Assembly (NCBI GenBank): GCA_009667805.1 | Contig: CM019066.1 | Coordinates: 118,683,690-118,747,689 of the forward strand | DNA length: 64,000 nt | Direction: 5' to 3' | Origin: Leptobrachium leishanense | Taxonomy: Eukaryota > Chordata > Amphibia > Anura > Megophryidae | The notes under the pieces: model-generated | Told to the model about the DNA's origin: nothing | Seen by the model: only the letters and a program-made list of their open reading frames with translations | The model's database searches: none | Program-made: the position numbers and the translations under genes | Shown here: positions 12,314 through 23,908 of the stretch, in pieces | How positions within the stretch are numbered: the stretch's first letter is position 1 | Layout: every line of letters starts with the position of its first letter

Positions 12314-12737
12314 GGCTAGGGTCAGACTAACGCATTTTTCACGTTGTCCGTGAAAAAGTGCGTTGAAGGAATGGACGTATTTTTTCACGGAATACGCAAT
12401 AGCGGTCATACGATGCGCAGTTTCATCGTGATTTTGTACGGATCATCAATAAAACGCATTTTGGGTCTGGACGTTATGTTGGCCGGACATTAGCAGCGTC
12501 TGACGTCTCCTAATCACACACACATGCCGCTAGTGGACGCAGCGCACTCTGTACGTCAGTACTAGTGGTTTCACGTTCTCGAAAAAATGCGTTTGTTTGC
12601 CGCTTGCGTTGCGCAGCCGGACTTTTGTGCGACCGTACTTCGTATATTGGCCGTCATTGCCCGGCACTTTCTGCTACTACGGCCGTGATTAAGTGCGGCT
12701 GCACGCGCGTTCGCACTGCCTCAGTCTGACCCTAGCC
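12314..12737. mobile_element. 424-bp Harbinger-like MITE (family with 53165-53589)
   Basis: The ends GGCTAGGGTCAGACTAACGC and the inverted copy are flanked by TTA (12311-12313, 12738-12740). The body is CpG-rich with short inverted words such as TTTTTCACG. The copy at 53165-53589 is the same family in the opposite orientation and only one base different in length. Confidence 0.8.
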
Positions 12738-13419
12738 TTATGCGTAGTGAGTACAGGATTTTTAGGGGGTTAGAGAGTGTTATATGATGTTGCATTTGCA
12801 GAATCATTTAGCACCAGCTATTAGGAGGTGAAAATGTTTTTTGCATCACGATGGTAATTTGCACGAAGCACTTTTTAATACCTCACTAGCCGAGACGCTA
12901 AAACTAGATCGTGCTCCCCATGTTAAATAAAGGAGCCGCTTAGCGTAAACTCAGTCAAGCTGTGAGGTGCAAACTTTTTTCACCCAACTGTAGCGTCAAG
13001 ATCGGAATATCGATGCCAGATGTTAAACTTCTCCTAGCGTCAACGATTACATATTGAGATGCTACATTAACACCAACTATGTAATAGAGCCCAGTGTTTC
13101 TACAATGTATAGCACTATAACCCTGTTTTAAAGAACACTGTTTGATTTATACATCTTGTGATTCTGTTGTATAAAACGTTCAGGTGATCCGAGGTTCAAA
13201 AGAAAACATTTATGCATGTCAGGCAAAATAGAAACTAGTAAATGATATAAAATATCATAAAATTTATGATAAATGAAATGTTTAGCTACTGGAGGCCATA
13301 CTTAACTTGCTTCCAACCTCTTAAATATGCACAATTTCAAATTAATAATTAAATTGTTTTTTAAAAGTTATTTTTATTTTACTGCACTCTAGTTCTCTTT
13401 CTCCTGCATCCATTGAAGC

Positions 13420-13598
13420 AGTGATTGCCAACCACGGTCCTCAGGGTCCTTTAAAAGGTCTGGTTTTCCAGATATCTGAAGCACAGCACAGGTGATATGA
13501 TTTGCTGCTCAATGATTGAAGGATTCAGTCTGCATTTCCCCAAGGGAATCCTTAAAATCTGGCCTGTTAGGGTACTTGAGAATATGGTTGGGAAATAT
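13420..13598. mobile_element. Decayed hAT MITE, same family as 3565-3747
   Basis: The left end CAGTGATTGCCAACCACGGT and the right end, ending GGTTGGGAAATATTG, match the 3565 element with substitutions. The middle shares GAAGGATTCAGTCTGCAT-like sequence (GACTGAATCC in the other copy). Confidence 0.7.
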
Positions 13599-14590
13599 TG
13601 CATTAAGCCAACATGCTGTTTTCATTAACAGTCTGCCTTCACATTGTGCACAGAAAGCCTGAACATGATCTAAATCCTAGCAACACATGATGGTAACATA
13701 GTGTGTGCAAAGAACAACACTAGTAGGGAGTAACACAGCAAATGACAGCCACAGTGGGATTCTCTTCCAAACACCGGTGCGAGTGTAAACACAAAACTGC
13801 AATTCAATTGATGATTGCAGTCTCATTCTGTATAGTGTGTTTTGTTATTTGATTGCACTTGAAATATGTGCATTGCCAACCAAAGGGGTTGTATATTTAA
13901 CAATTATTCACAAAAAAATAGCAAAACAGTTAACCTTTTTTTTACATTTGAAAATCCATATTCAGTAAATCAGGAATTGGACTATGTTTTATATTACAAA
14001 ACCCCAGGCCTTACTCCATCTGAGCCAATAGCATTAACAAATGAGCAGTTACACATAATAGTCACATTCATCTCAATAACTCACTGCTATTCCAGCTAAA
14101 CAACAAAATTCTCTGGAGCTTAGCTCTTACGACTTTGTACTTTACATTGTTGAGTCCAATACTTTGTGTAGAAAGCGCAAAAGTGTGGGCAGTTGGAGAA
14201 TAATGAGTGATTCCAAGGTTGCTCTTTATTCTATTTTGTAGCTGGTAATAAAAAAAATTACCAGATGCTAAAACTTGGAACTAAGAGATTTCGCATCAGA
14301 AGAAACTATTAATTTGGTTTTCTATCAGTGACACTCCAGAATATTAGATGTACCTTCACCTGCTATTCACCACCTCTTCTCAACCACCTTACAGATACAT
14401 ACACGAAAATATGCAATGTTTGTTCCTCTGTGTTGTCCCAAATTGAGTATACACCCCAAAATTCATAGATATATATACACATGCATATTCTTTTGATGGT
14501 GTAAATCAAACTTAATGAATGGAGTGCATATAGAAACAAAAGGAGACATAAAATATGCTATAGTGTGGTATTTTCATAGAGCAAATGTTT
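13599..14590. other. AT-rich intergenic stretch
   Basis: Nothing recognisable; open frames are short and without domain signal. Confidence 0.55.
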
Positions 14591-14653
14591 GAGCAAAAGA
14601 AATGGTTCTGGGCACACCCTACTAGGGTGCGCCCGGAACCCTTTCTTTTGCTC
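14591..14653. repeat. 30-bp-arm hairpin
   Basis: Arms 14591-14620 and 14624-14653 are inverted copies with three mismatches around the spacer ACT; each outer edge reads GAGCAAAAGAAA. It could be a fold-back MITE remnant. Confidence 0.65.
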
Positions 14654-15505
14654 TATCTTATTGTGTCTTTTGAGGTGTGTGGACACTTTATATTCTAGCG
14701 GCAGCAATCACCCTAATACTCTATCCTGATACACAAGATAAAACACTTATACAAGTGCTGTCTCCACATTTCCATTCCCTATAGAGAATTTACAATTTAG
14801 ACAGTAGCACATTCACATATTATAGAGCCTAATTTTCTATCTGCTACCTTTATTAAATTTGGATCATGCCATCAAAATAAAAGTTCATCTTTGCATGGAT
14901 ACATTTCTATGAATTGGGTCATGTATCCCACAAATTCAGTCAATTTGTTACTGCGCTGAACCGCATTGCATATTTTGTAGTTAATGGTTTGTCATGTCTA
15001 CCTTAAGCATATATTTAATACACTGTAAGTATAGCTAGCTTACTGTATATAGATACATAGTTATATAAATATAAAATAACATAAATACAATCTCATTTAT
15101 TCCGCTTCCATGTTCCATTCATCATTTACAGAAATATCCGAAGGGCACAAGCTTAGATATTATACATCATCGCTTAATGTCAATATTTCATACAGAATCC
15201 AATTAACAATGAAGCAGAAAGATTGCTTTGTCACAAACTATAGGTGTGACAAAATTTGCTAAATAAGACCGGGAAAATATAATGCAGATAAAGACATACA
15301 GGTGAACTAGTAATCAGCCATGGTTTTTACGTTTTTATGGAATTTGCAATATATGTATGAGTCAAAATGTTGGCTTTTTTACTTAAGAAATAGAAAACCA
15401 TGTTTTTCTGTTGTAAGTCCTCAAGTGTGTCCATAAGACTGAGTTTTATGTTTATTACATCCACAATATAGATTAAATAGTTACATTTTGAGTTAGGTGA
15501 GTTAA
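14654..15505. other. AT-rich intergenic stretch
   Basis: No recognised repeats or genes. A 156-codon open frame on the minus strand (15327-15797) reads through a SINE tail and is not credible. Confidence 0.55.
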
Positions 15506-15573
15506 CCCAGGACATACTTAAAAACGTGAGAAATCTCAATGTATCCTTCCTGGTAAAATACTTTATAAATAAG
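15506..15573 (+). mobile_element. 5'-truncated CORE-SINE tail (copy 3)
   Basis: It begins at ACCCAGGACATAC and runs through AATCTCAATGTATCCTTCC to the tail TACTTTATAAATAA. The head and CORE parts are absent. Confidence 0.75.
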
Positions 15574-15891
15574 GTGTATACTTCACCAAACTGTTTGAAA
15601 TTTACCAACTTCATAGACTTTAATGTCTTTGGCAAGTTTCCAGGTGACATATTTAACTTTATACCTGACTTGGAATACAGCCCTGTGGATGTAGGTTTTA
15701 TAAAGTGCATCTTTATTTGTACTATACATGGTTCCACTATTACTCTACAGAGATCAATGCAAATGTATGGGTTATTCAATAAGCACTCTTGTTTCACCCC
15801 AGTTCACCGTAGCTGTAAACAACTGTAAAAATCACCATTGGTGAACTTCAGCTAACCAGAGAAGCAAATGTCAACTACAACAGGTAAAGTG

Positions 15892-15970
15892 CACCCAGGA
15901 CATACTTGAAAAGGAGAGGAATCTCTACTGTATCCTTCCTGGTAAAATACTTTCTCCAAAAAAAAAAAAC
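15892..15970 (+). mobile_element. 5'-truncated CORE-SINE tail (copy 4)
   Basis: It begins at CACCCAGGACATACTTGAAA and ends TTCCTGGTAAAATACTTTC followed by an A-run. It starts at the same internal point as copies 3 and 5. Confidence 0.75.
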
Positions 15971-16245
15971 TGCAAGGCATCAAACAACAGGGAACCATGG
16001 TACAGTCATTATTCTTATATAGAAATTATCCTCAGCTATTCTCTATTAGGAGAACTTTATATCACTGTACTGACATTGTTTTCAACAATGTTGACACTTC
16101 AGAAATGTGACAGTGGCGTATCTATCTCATTGACCCTCTACTGAAACAATGGTGAAAACAATAGTAAAAATAATGCTATACAACATCTGCATAAACTATG
16201 TTGGAAATGATCGTCAACAGCATGCGGAATACAAGGGTAAAATTT

Positions 16246-16314
16246 ATTTATTTGCAAAGTATTTTACCAGGAAGGATACATTGAGATTTCTCTCGTTTTC
16301 AAGTATGTCCTGGA
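16246..16314 (-). mobile_element. 5'-truncated CORE-SINE tail (copy 5)
   Basis: The minus-strand copy starts at CCAGGACATACTTGAAAAC and ends TTCCTGGTAAAATACTTTG. The flanking sequence on the truncated side is unrelated to SINE head sequence. Confidence 0.75.
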
Positions 16315-16351
16315 CAAAATCAAATCAAAGCTTAACAACGGTGGCGGAGAC

Positions 16352-17075
16352 TAGGGATGGGCTGCCGGTTCTAATCGGTTCAAAGTTTGATTCGGACATC
16401 GGCTGTTCGAAAATTCGCGAACTTCAAACTTTTTGGGACGTACGCGGAAAGTTTGAGAATTTTTTTTCAAAAAAATGCTTAAAAGATCCTAAAGAAAATC
16501 TAAAAACAAAGAGACTATTTACTGCAGAATATAATATTAACGGTTTATTAGATATTGTATTAAAACGGGAATATTTTTAACATTGAAGCCTATGGGATTC
16601 ATAAACATTTCCCACTCCATGTTGGTCAAACATTTCCCACTCTTTGTTGGTCAAACATTTCCTACTCCTTGGTCAAACATTTCCCACTCAATGTTGGTCA
16701 AACATTTCCCACTCATTGTTGGTCAAACATTTCCCATGGCTTCAAATTGCGTTTAAACATGAGCAAAAGCGGTAAAAATGAGCTCAGCACACAGCGGTGA
16801 AATGGCTCAGCACTCAGCAGTGAAAGGGTTAAAACCTTTTATTTTTTTATAAAAAAAATCATTGTTTCCTGTTCACAGGGCAGTACCTGGACTCCCATAC
16901 ACCTCTTATGGCCAATATCTTGCATATATGCCCTCTTGGAGGGGGCCTTAATTTTCAAATGTTCGAGCCCCGTTGAATTGCATGGTGTTTGAATTTTGTT
17001 CGAGTTTGCAGTCAAACTTTTTCAGGTGTTCGAGTTCGAATGCGAACCGAACACGGGGGTTTTCGGCCCATCACT
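16352..17075. mobile_element. hAT-like non-autonomous element with internal minisatellite
   Basis: The ends TAGGGATGGGC and, inverted, TAGTGATGGGC are flanked by GCGGAGAC and GTGGAGCC (6 of 8 bases shared), consistent with an old 8-bp hAT duplication. The inside has TTCGAA-rich arms (GTTCGAG, TTCGAATGCG) and, at 16602-16736, a tandem repeat. Bases 16738-16840 resemble an inverted fragment of the CCCCTTCACTGCTGA family. It is non-coding. Confidence 0.6.
16602..16736. repeat. Minisatellite, about 24-bp unit, six copies
   Basis: The unit is roughly TTGGTCAAACATTTCCCACTC, given here by its start TTGGTCAAAC and end TTTCCCACTC. It occurs five to six times with small changes in the spacer (CCATG, TTTG, CAATG, ATTG). 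It lies in the middle of the hAT-like element. Confidence 0.85.
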
Positions 17076-17174
17076 AGTGGAGCCTATAGGAAAAAACAAC
17101 GCTAATTACAGGCAAACTAGAGTGTAAGTTTCCTAGATACTGAATTCCCAATATATCCACGGCAGTTGAAAGTA

Positions 17175-17371
17175 CCGGCCGGATGGAGTAGTGGTAACAT
17201 CACTGCTCTATAACCGTGGAGACACAGATTTGAATCCCTGCCAGAGCACCTCTTCAGTAAGTGTCCTTGGGCTAAGACACCTAATGGTACATACGTGCCA
17301 CCCAGGACATACTTGAAAACGAGAGAAATCTCAATGTATCCTTTCTCATAAAATACTTTCTAAAAAAACAA
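17175..17371 (+). mobile_element. CORE-type SINE, near full length (copy 6)
   Basis: The plus-strand copy reads GGCCGGATGGAGTAGTGG (A-box region), then a diverged B box (GATTTGAATCCC), then TCCTTGGGCTAAGACACCT, then ACCCAGGACATACTTGAAAA and a tail ending TACTTTCTAAAAAAAC. It is the only full-length copy on the plus strand here. Confidence 0.85.
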
Positions 17372-18181
17372 AACAGAGTTTGCCAACGTAGATCTTCTAG
17401 TGTTTCAATAAAATAATGGTGGTTACCAAATAGACCCTTAAGTAAAACTATTCCCCAACACAAACACATCATTATATTGACCCTTTTGATTGCTGAATGT
17501 AGAAATGTGGTTGCTGTCTGACATTTCTGTCGACAGTGAGTTATGGGGCAGGTGACATTAATTTTGAGGCTCTATGCAGAAATACAGGGTACCTGTGTAC
17601 TTTTGTCCAGGGTGAAAAATATTTGTACATTGTATAGTGAAATAATTAACACTATACTTTTCTCATTGTCTTACAATGCAAAACGAAAGCCAATAGTATT
17701 TCAACAATTAATTCTACTCTGAATTTTAGATCTCAAACATCATAAAATATAAAAATAAATTGTGTTGGATAATTAAGTTGTTAACTGTTAGAATTAACAT
17801 ATAAATACATACAAAATAAGCATAAAACAAAAAATAATTGCTGCTACATAGGAAAAAGAATAAATAGTTATTGCCCTTAATAGTTATTGCCATTAAAAGT
17901 TTAGCAACTTGATTCATATGCTTAAACCCGTACTCTTTAAAAGGGCTGCAATGTTGTTTAGTTGTAACACTTTGGGACTAATTAATATCCATTTTGGAAA
18001 GCCACCTTGTAAATTGTATATTGCTCTTTATTTTCAAGTTTAAACAAATTATATTCACATAATTCTTTGTTCCATTTGATATTGGTGGCATCATAACAGA
18101 TAGTAGTTTTTTTTATTATATACCAACCGATCTTTAAATATAACTTTTGTTCCACCTCAACAATGTCACGCTATTCTCATC
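17372..18181. other. AT-rich intergenic stretch
   Basis: No recognised gene or repeat. Confidence 0.55.
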
Positions 18182-19147
18182 AGGCTGGTCGTCCACTGAC
18201 ACTGTAGTCGGGTGACTGACTTGGTCACCCGACTACGGGGAAAACGCCATTGGCGGATCAGGGTCGTCCACTGGAAGCATCTGTGGGTGCGCAAATTGAC
18301 CAATGGACAGGCTGCCGGGTGAAAGAAAAACTGAAAACCCTGCTGCGGGGAGAAAAAAAATCTTTCTTTGATGCTGAAACTGAGTTTGAAACTGAAACTG
18401 AGTTTCAACATCAAAGACTGCCCCCGTCCAGTGCAGCCGGCTCATAGTGAAAAAAAACTTGCCAGACTGCAGGGGGATTAACCCCTCCCTCTCCCTGGTA
18501 GTGAAAATGTTTCAGGACCAGGGAGAGCAGTGCTGAAGCCGGCTTGTTGAGGGAAAAAAGAGACATGAGTGAAAAAAAGCCTCGTCTTTTAAAGAAAAAA
18601 AAAACTGAAGCCAAAAGTTTGCCTAAAAAATCCTGAAAAATACCTATTTTTTTTCTAAAATATCAATAAATAAAAAGGCTTTTTGCTGTGGATTAAAAAA
18701 AAGGGTTGAATAAAAATGAAGAAAAAAATCTATTGAATCCTATGGGCTTCTCGTTCGGCAATTTTCCTACACAATGCATCTTTTCACGTTTCCCCTGCAC
18801 ATGTCGGTTATACTATACAATGCATCTTTTACATGTTTCCCCGAAGCACTGACGTTTAGCTATACAATGCATCTTTTTCATGTTTCCCTGCGGTTTAACT
18901 ATACAATGCATCTTTTTCATTTAAACTTGTAAAAGATCATCCTAGCATCGTCCAATGAATCCAAAAAATTTGAAAAGATCGCTAGTCTGTCATAATCACA
19001 AAATATCGTCTGAAATCGTCTGTCGGGGGTCAGATGCAGTGGAAGAGGGCTGATTCACCTGCATGTTGTAGGGTCAGTCGGACAACTTCAGACGATATCG
19101 GATGATTGCACTATTGCACAAATACGGTGCCAGTAGATGGACGGCCT
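18182..19147. mobile_element. Non-autonomous inverted-repeat DNA element
   Basis: The left end AGGCTGGTCGTCCACTGAC and the inverted right end AGGCCGTCCATCTACTGGCA align over about 25 bases with several mismatches. Just inside the left end is a perfect hairpin, GTAGTCGGGTGAC with its inverse (18204-18236). Four units containing ACAATGCATCTTTT lie at 18771-18925. Coding-like frames here are low-complexity. No clear target duplication, so the superfamily is undecided. Confidence 0.5.
18771..18925. repeat. Minisatellite with ACAATGCATCTTTT core
   Basis: The core ACAATGCATC starts at 18771, 18817, 18864 and 18903, each followed by a T-run and usually by CATGTTTCCC. Spacing is 46, 47 and 39 bases. 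Confidence 0.75.
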
Positions 19148-19555
19148 AAAAACTGAAATTTGTGCTTTTGTAAGTTTTCAATTTGTTTTACTGCTAAAAT
19201 AATGCTGTTTGTTGTCCCATCTTTCAGCAATAACATATTAAAATGGAACAAAAAGAGAAAGGGAAATGTAAAATATATTGTGGAAAATGCATGATTTCTT
19301 GCTTTCACTTTTGAAATGGATATTTTTATTCCCTGTCAAGATACATACAACTCAAAATAAGACAATCGTTTTTGCAATATAACTTGAAGTTATTGAAATG
19401 TAACAAAGAGGAAGTCTTAATTTGTCCAGGTATAAGTGTATTTTTTGGGGATGAGTCAAATCTTAATAAACTTTTCATTGCCAAGAATAGATAATTAAAA
19501 CATTATCACTTACCGGTAAGTGTATTTTGAAATATGTCACATGTAGGTAGCTCAC

Positions 19556-19586
<31 letters not shown>

Positions 19587-20345
19587 TATATTATACAATA
19601 AAATGCTTTTTATATTTAAAAAAAGGTTGTTTAGGCATATTTAATTTTTGCTTAATTGTTTTAACATACAGACATATTGTGGGATGAAACATAAACATTA
19701 TACTTTTTTTCTCTTATTGTATTGTTAGTGAAAGGATTCACAGCAGAGTCATAATAACAGTGTTTGGCAGAGTTAAATAAAACAGATCAAATGTAAAAAG
19801 AGTGCGCACATGTAGGTATAATACCCACATACTATAGCTGTAGATAGATCAGATGTTTGTATTATGTGGTGTTGTGCAAGTTTCTATAGCAGCCTACAAA
19901 TAATTTCTGTAATGTATTATCTAGCATTAAGTCTCTATCTTCCTCCTCTTCCTCCAACTCAAAACTGCTAATTATAATAATAATATGCTCAATGTACTAT
20001 ATTTTATAAAGCATTGATGTAGGGTCATGACTTTCCGAATAGATGCAAAAGGATAAAATGGAGCAGCGCATTGAATATCTGTAGATTTAAACATTTTTTG
20101 CAACAAATAAGAACTAAGGATGGTTGCATTCTGCTTTGTATTCCTGTACAAAGCACACTATAACTATCTTATCTTCATACTGTATACTATTGAGATTAAA
20201 GAATGACAATGAGCTTTGTGTTCACATCAAAAAAAGTTATGATGTCTCATAGCCAGCTATTAAAAAATGCACTCAATGTGCTAAAGTATTAAATCTCTCC
20301 CGAAGAGAAGCCCTATTAAAGTGTTGGGGAGAGGTATAGTTACTA
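19148..20345. other. AT-rich intergenic stretch with an (AT)n run
   Basis: It contains a dinucleotide AT run at 19556-19590 and a 16-base palindrome CACTTACCGGTAAGTG near 19507. Nothing else is recognised. Confidence 0.55.
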
Positions 20346-20770
20346 TTATTATTCTTTATTTATATAGCGCCAGTATATTCCATCCACAGCGCCGAACAAT
20401 GGACAGAGTTACAGTACATCGAGACTGAACAACATTTTATAAACCAGTACAGGAGGAAACGAGGGCCCTATTTCCATGGGAATTTACAGTCTAGACGGGT
20501 TGGGGGTGGAAACAGAGGACAGCAAGGTGAGAGTGTTGGACCGTTTGGGGCAGTGAGGTGTATTAGTGAGTCGGGCGCTAGGCTTGCCTGAATAGAAATG
20601 TCTTAAGGGAGCATTTCAAGGAAGGGTAACTAGGGGAAAGTCTGACAGTATGAGGGAGAGCGTTCCAGAGGATGGGGGCTGCGTGTGACAAATCCTGCAA
20701 TTTATCATGGGACGAGGTGATTTGGGGAGAGGCTAAATTTAACAAACCTCTCCTAATCATAGAAGAAGGG
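20346..20770 (-). mobile_element. 5'-truncated L2 LINE copy
   Basis: On the minus strand the last RT codons read LASPQITSSHDKLQDL and LWNALPHTVRLSPSY, followed by the 3' untranslated region and the tail GCGCTATATAAATAAAG (plus-strand CTTTATTTATATAGCGC at 20353). It is more diverged from the first copy than the 7577 copy is. Confidence 0.9.
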
Positions 20771-21574
20771 TACCGAAATGTATGCTTGCTTGGTGATTTG
20801 CTCCTGCGGTTGACACTTTAGGCCCTCCTCATCTACAGTTTTGTATTCTTATTTGGCTCAGGATAAGAAATATAATAATGAACAGTTTGTGATTACATGT
20901 TGAGCACCCCTAATCTGTAATGCGCGGGACCATGATCAAACTGGATTTTGGTGTTTCCTGGTTTCTGGATTTCTGCCAGGATTCCAAAGCCTTAGGGGAG
21001 GGGGGATGCAGAAGGGGATCCACAAGGCATACAGTAGCAGCAATCAGAGACACACTGCGACACACTGTGCAACAACTATGAGGTACACACTGTGTAGCTC
21101 CAGCATGTTTCTTACTGGTGCTGTGCAGCATGTCTCTAACTGGTGCTGTACTGTGTTTCTCCATGCGTCCCTTGTTATGAGCAAAGCCAGAAAAGAGAAG
21201 AACCCAGCAGGAGAGACGCAAAGGTAAGTAAAATCCATGTACATGGAAAATCCATGGAAAACTCTGAAAACTCCCAATTTCGGAATTGGTGTCCCACCTG
21301 TACTGTTTGTACATCATAAATATAATATGTATGCACACTCTAATTTAAGGGTTGCGCACACATGCGCTCCTTATTCTTTGCTCAGAGGACCTTACAATTG
21401 GGTGTTAAATAAAAATAGTAAACTTATTCTGAAACCTTACACTGGAAACAGTCAGAAAATAAACTCAAAAATGCTAATCCCTGACAACAGCAAGCAAGTG
21501 CAACTCATTTGTAACAGCTAAAATTGTACTAACTCCCCTTCAGCTTATCATCTAGTGAATACAGTTACCGTTGC

Positions 21575-21700
21575 AAGCACTTATAAAGTGCCAGCAAGTT
21601 CCGTAGCGCTGAACATTGGGTGAGATAGAACAAAAATACAAGTTAAACAAACAGAACAGTAGGAGGGCAGACCCTGGTCGAGAGTTTAGTATCTAAAAAT
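21575..21700 (-). mobile_element. L2-tail-containing fragment
   Basis: ACTTATAAAGTGCCAGCAAGT and TTCCGTAGCGCTGAACA on the plus strand mirror the L2/MIR 3' tail (GCGCTACGGAA...GGC...TTATAA). The AGACCCTGGTCGAGAG stretch fits a decayed L2-tailed SINE or LINE end. Confidence 0.55.
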
Positions 21701-23874
21701 AGAGGGGTGATACACTAGGTGAGGGTAAATCGCGGGGCGTGGGAAGTAGTGGGTGCATGGGGGGGCTGTACGGGAAGATGGGACACTCAAATAGACCCTC
21801 AAATTTAATGTTGGCTGATCCTAATGTTTTCTATGATCCATAATTCATTTTCAGGCTTGACAACAATAATACCTGATAATTTATTACTGTTTGTGCTACT
21901 CAAGCATTTAATGTCATCACTGTATGCCAAATTCCAGTTAATTGAAATGACCTGTTTATCTGTTTATATCCTATTTACATGATACAAGTCTTGTTTCACC
22001 TAGTATCTTCTTATTTAGAGGGGTTTTCGTGATCCAAGGTTTTTAGTTTTCAAAATGAACAGACAAAACAATTCCTGTATGACATATAGCCTGCTTGAAA
22101 ATGACCTATATAGAAGTAATACTACTACTACTAATATTAATAATAATAAAATGTTAGCTTCACTTAAATATGCTTTAGCAGATTTGTAAATAAACCAACT
22201 TAGTAGCATAATGACTCGAAACCAAATGATGCACAAAAGTAGAATGAACACTCACGCTCTGATAGTGTGAACTAATCCTCGTTGAGGACAATAACCTATA
22301 TAAGTAATATTTGAATAATATATTTTCACTCAATGATGTCTAATCACTAGACTGCAAGCTGAAAATCAACTTACAAAATGTATGCACAAATATCCAACAT
22401 GGAAAAATAATTATCCAGCACCATTTGGGATGAAGAGGTTTTTGATTCGTTCTCTTCTAGCCTTAGACTATGTAAGTCTGCTCTTGATTCACCACAACTT
22501 ACTGATTGAATAAATCCATAAATACATTGCAACCTGAAATTAGTATAAGCATTACCCAAAGCTGTTCTTCCAATAATGACATAGCCACAACATAGCCATG
22601 CTTGGGATTTCATACCGATAACTAATGTGGACCAATGATCAATACTTTCTACATAATAATAAATTCAGAGAGACATTTACTAATGCATTTGGTGGGATAA
22701 AATCAGATATTTCACATTAGCAATCAGGCAGCTCAGTTCATTTGAGGCCAATGGGAAGGATTTATATTTGCATGGTGGGTTTTTTTGGAGACTGTCAAAC
22801 ACAACATATACATTATTCCAGAATTGACCCGAATTCTTATAATTAAGAATGTCTATTGATAACTATGCCACTGTGAAATCTTTAAGGACAACAGTGATTA
22901 TTAAAACATAATTGCTAAATTGCCCTTAGAGTTTGAACTTAACATTAGAGATTCAGCAGATAAATATAATTAGTCTTGTGCATTATTAATACACGATCGT
23001 TATAAACAGGAAAGTATGAGAGGAAATTGCTGTAGAAACTTAAAAGTCAAGAGAGGTGGCCAAAATGTAGATTGAAATGAGCATCAGAAGTAAAAAAATG
23101 AATATATCTGCAATAAAACATGCATAGTGTATGTCCATCCCATTGATAAGAATGGGTCTGCAGGTAAACACATATATATTGATGAAATTGAGGTCTGGGA
23201 AAACTTGTGAGAACGTTGGACTCGCATTCTGTATCATATCCCACCTAATAACATTTATTTAAAGTAAAACGCGTCGTTTCTCCAAATATCCTTTGTCTAA
23301 CCCTGTTGACATATTAGAATACATTAGCAGACATTGTTGAGTTACCATACTTGTTCAGACACCACGTTGCCTTTACTTTATTATTGGGTACAATCTAGTG
23401 ATGCGAGGAGGAACATCTGTGAGATGCAGATAATTATGGTAAGCCAAATATTACAATATATTGAGTTAAACAAGTCGAGTGAAGCAAAGTAAAAAAACAA
23501 AATCAATGCTTGAACATTTTCAATAAGTGTATTGGGAAATATCTTCTATGATATATTAATCTACATGTCAGTATTTGTGCAATATAAATGCCAAAGTTCA
23601 GCAATAATATCATCATTTATCATGACCCCTGTGAGTCATATCATTTATAAAGGTAAGGCTTGTGCATTCATTATTGATTTATTTATCAGCTTCTTTTTTT
23701 CTTCTTTTTTTTTCTTTTTTTTAACGAAAAGCCTCGTAAGTGAGATTAAACAGACAATTATTCCTCTGTCTGCAAACAAAGCATACAATCACACCAAACC
23801 TAAAATGATGCACATCAATTGCCCACAAATAAAATATATGTTCTAAAACCCCCAAAATAAAGCTAATGATGAAA

Positions 23875-23908
<34 letters not shown>

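Larger units (their letters stand above)
11732..13093. mobile_element. Inverted-repeat element hosting two nested Harbinger-like MITEs
   Basis: The outer ends TGGGCTCTATTCCAT and, inverted from the right, TGGGCTCTATTACAT match 14 of 15 bases. Inside lie MITEs at 11759-12036 and 12314-12737 and a hairpin segment between them. The residual sequence is non-coding. Similar GGGCCCTATT ends occur at 60887-61014 and 62304-62824. The superfamily is not established. Confidence 0.5.

Noticed and set aside
15327..15797. 156-codon minus-strand frame
   Set aside because: It runs through a SINE tail and AT-rich sequence and has no domain signal.
16602..16736. Regularly spaced repeats reminiscent of a CRISPR array
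   Set aside because: The spacers are only 3-5 bases and similar, the context is a eukaryotic transposon and no cas genes exist; it is a minisatellite.
19507..19522. CACTTACCGGTAAGTG palindrome as a splice-related element
   Set aside because: It is a single 16-base palindrome with splice-donor-like words on both strands but no exon evidence.
20910..21338. 142-codon minus-strand frame with cysteine-rich stretches
   Set aside because: It covers a partly repetitive segment (GCATGTTTCTTACTGGTGC-like duplications); no recognisable domain, no splice context, and overlapping frames on the other strand are equally open.
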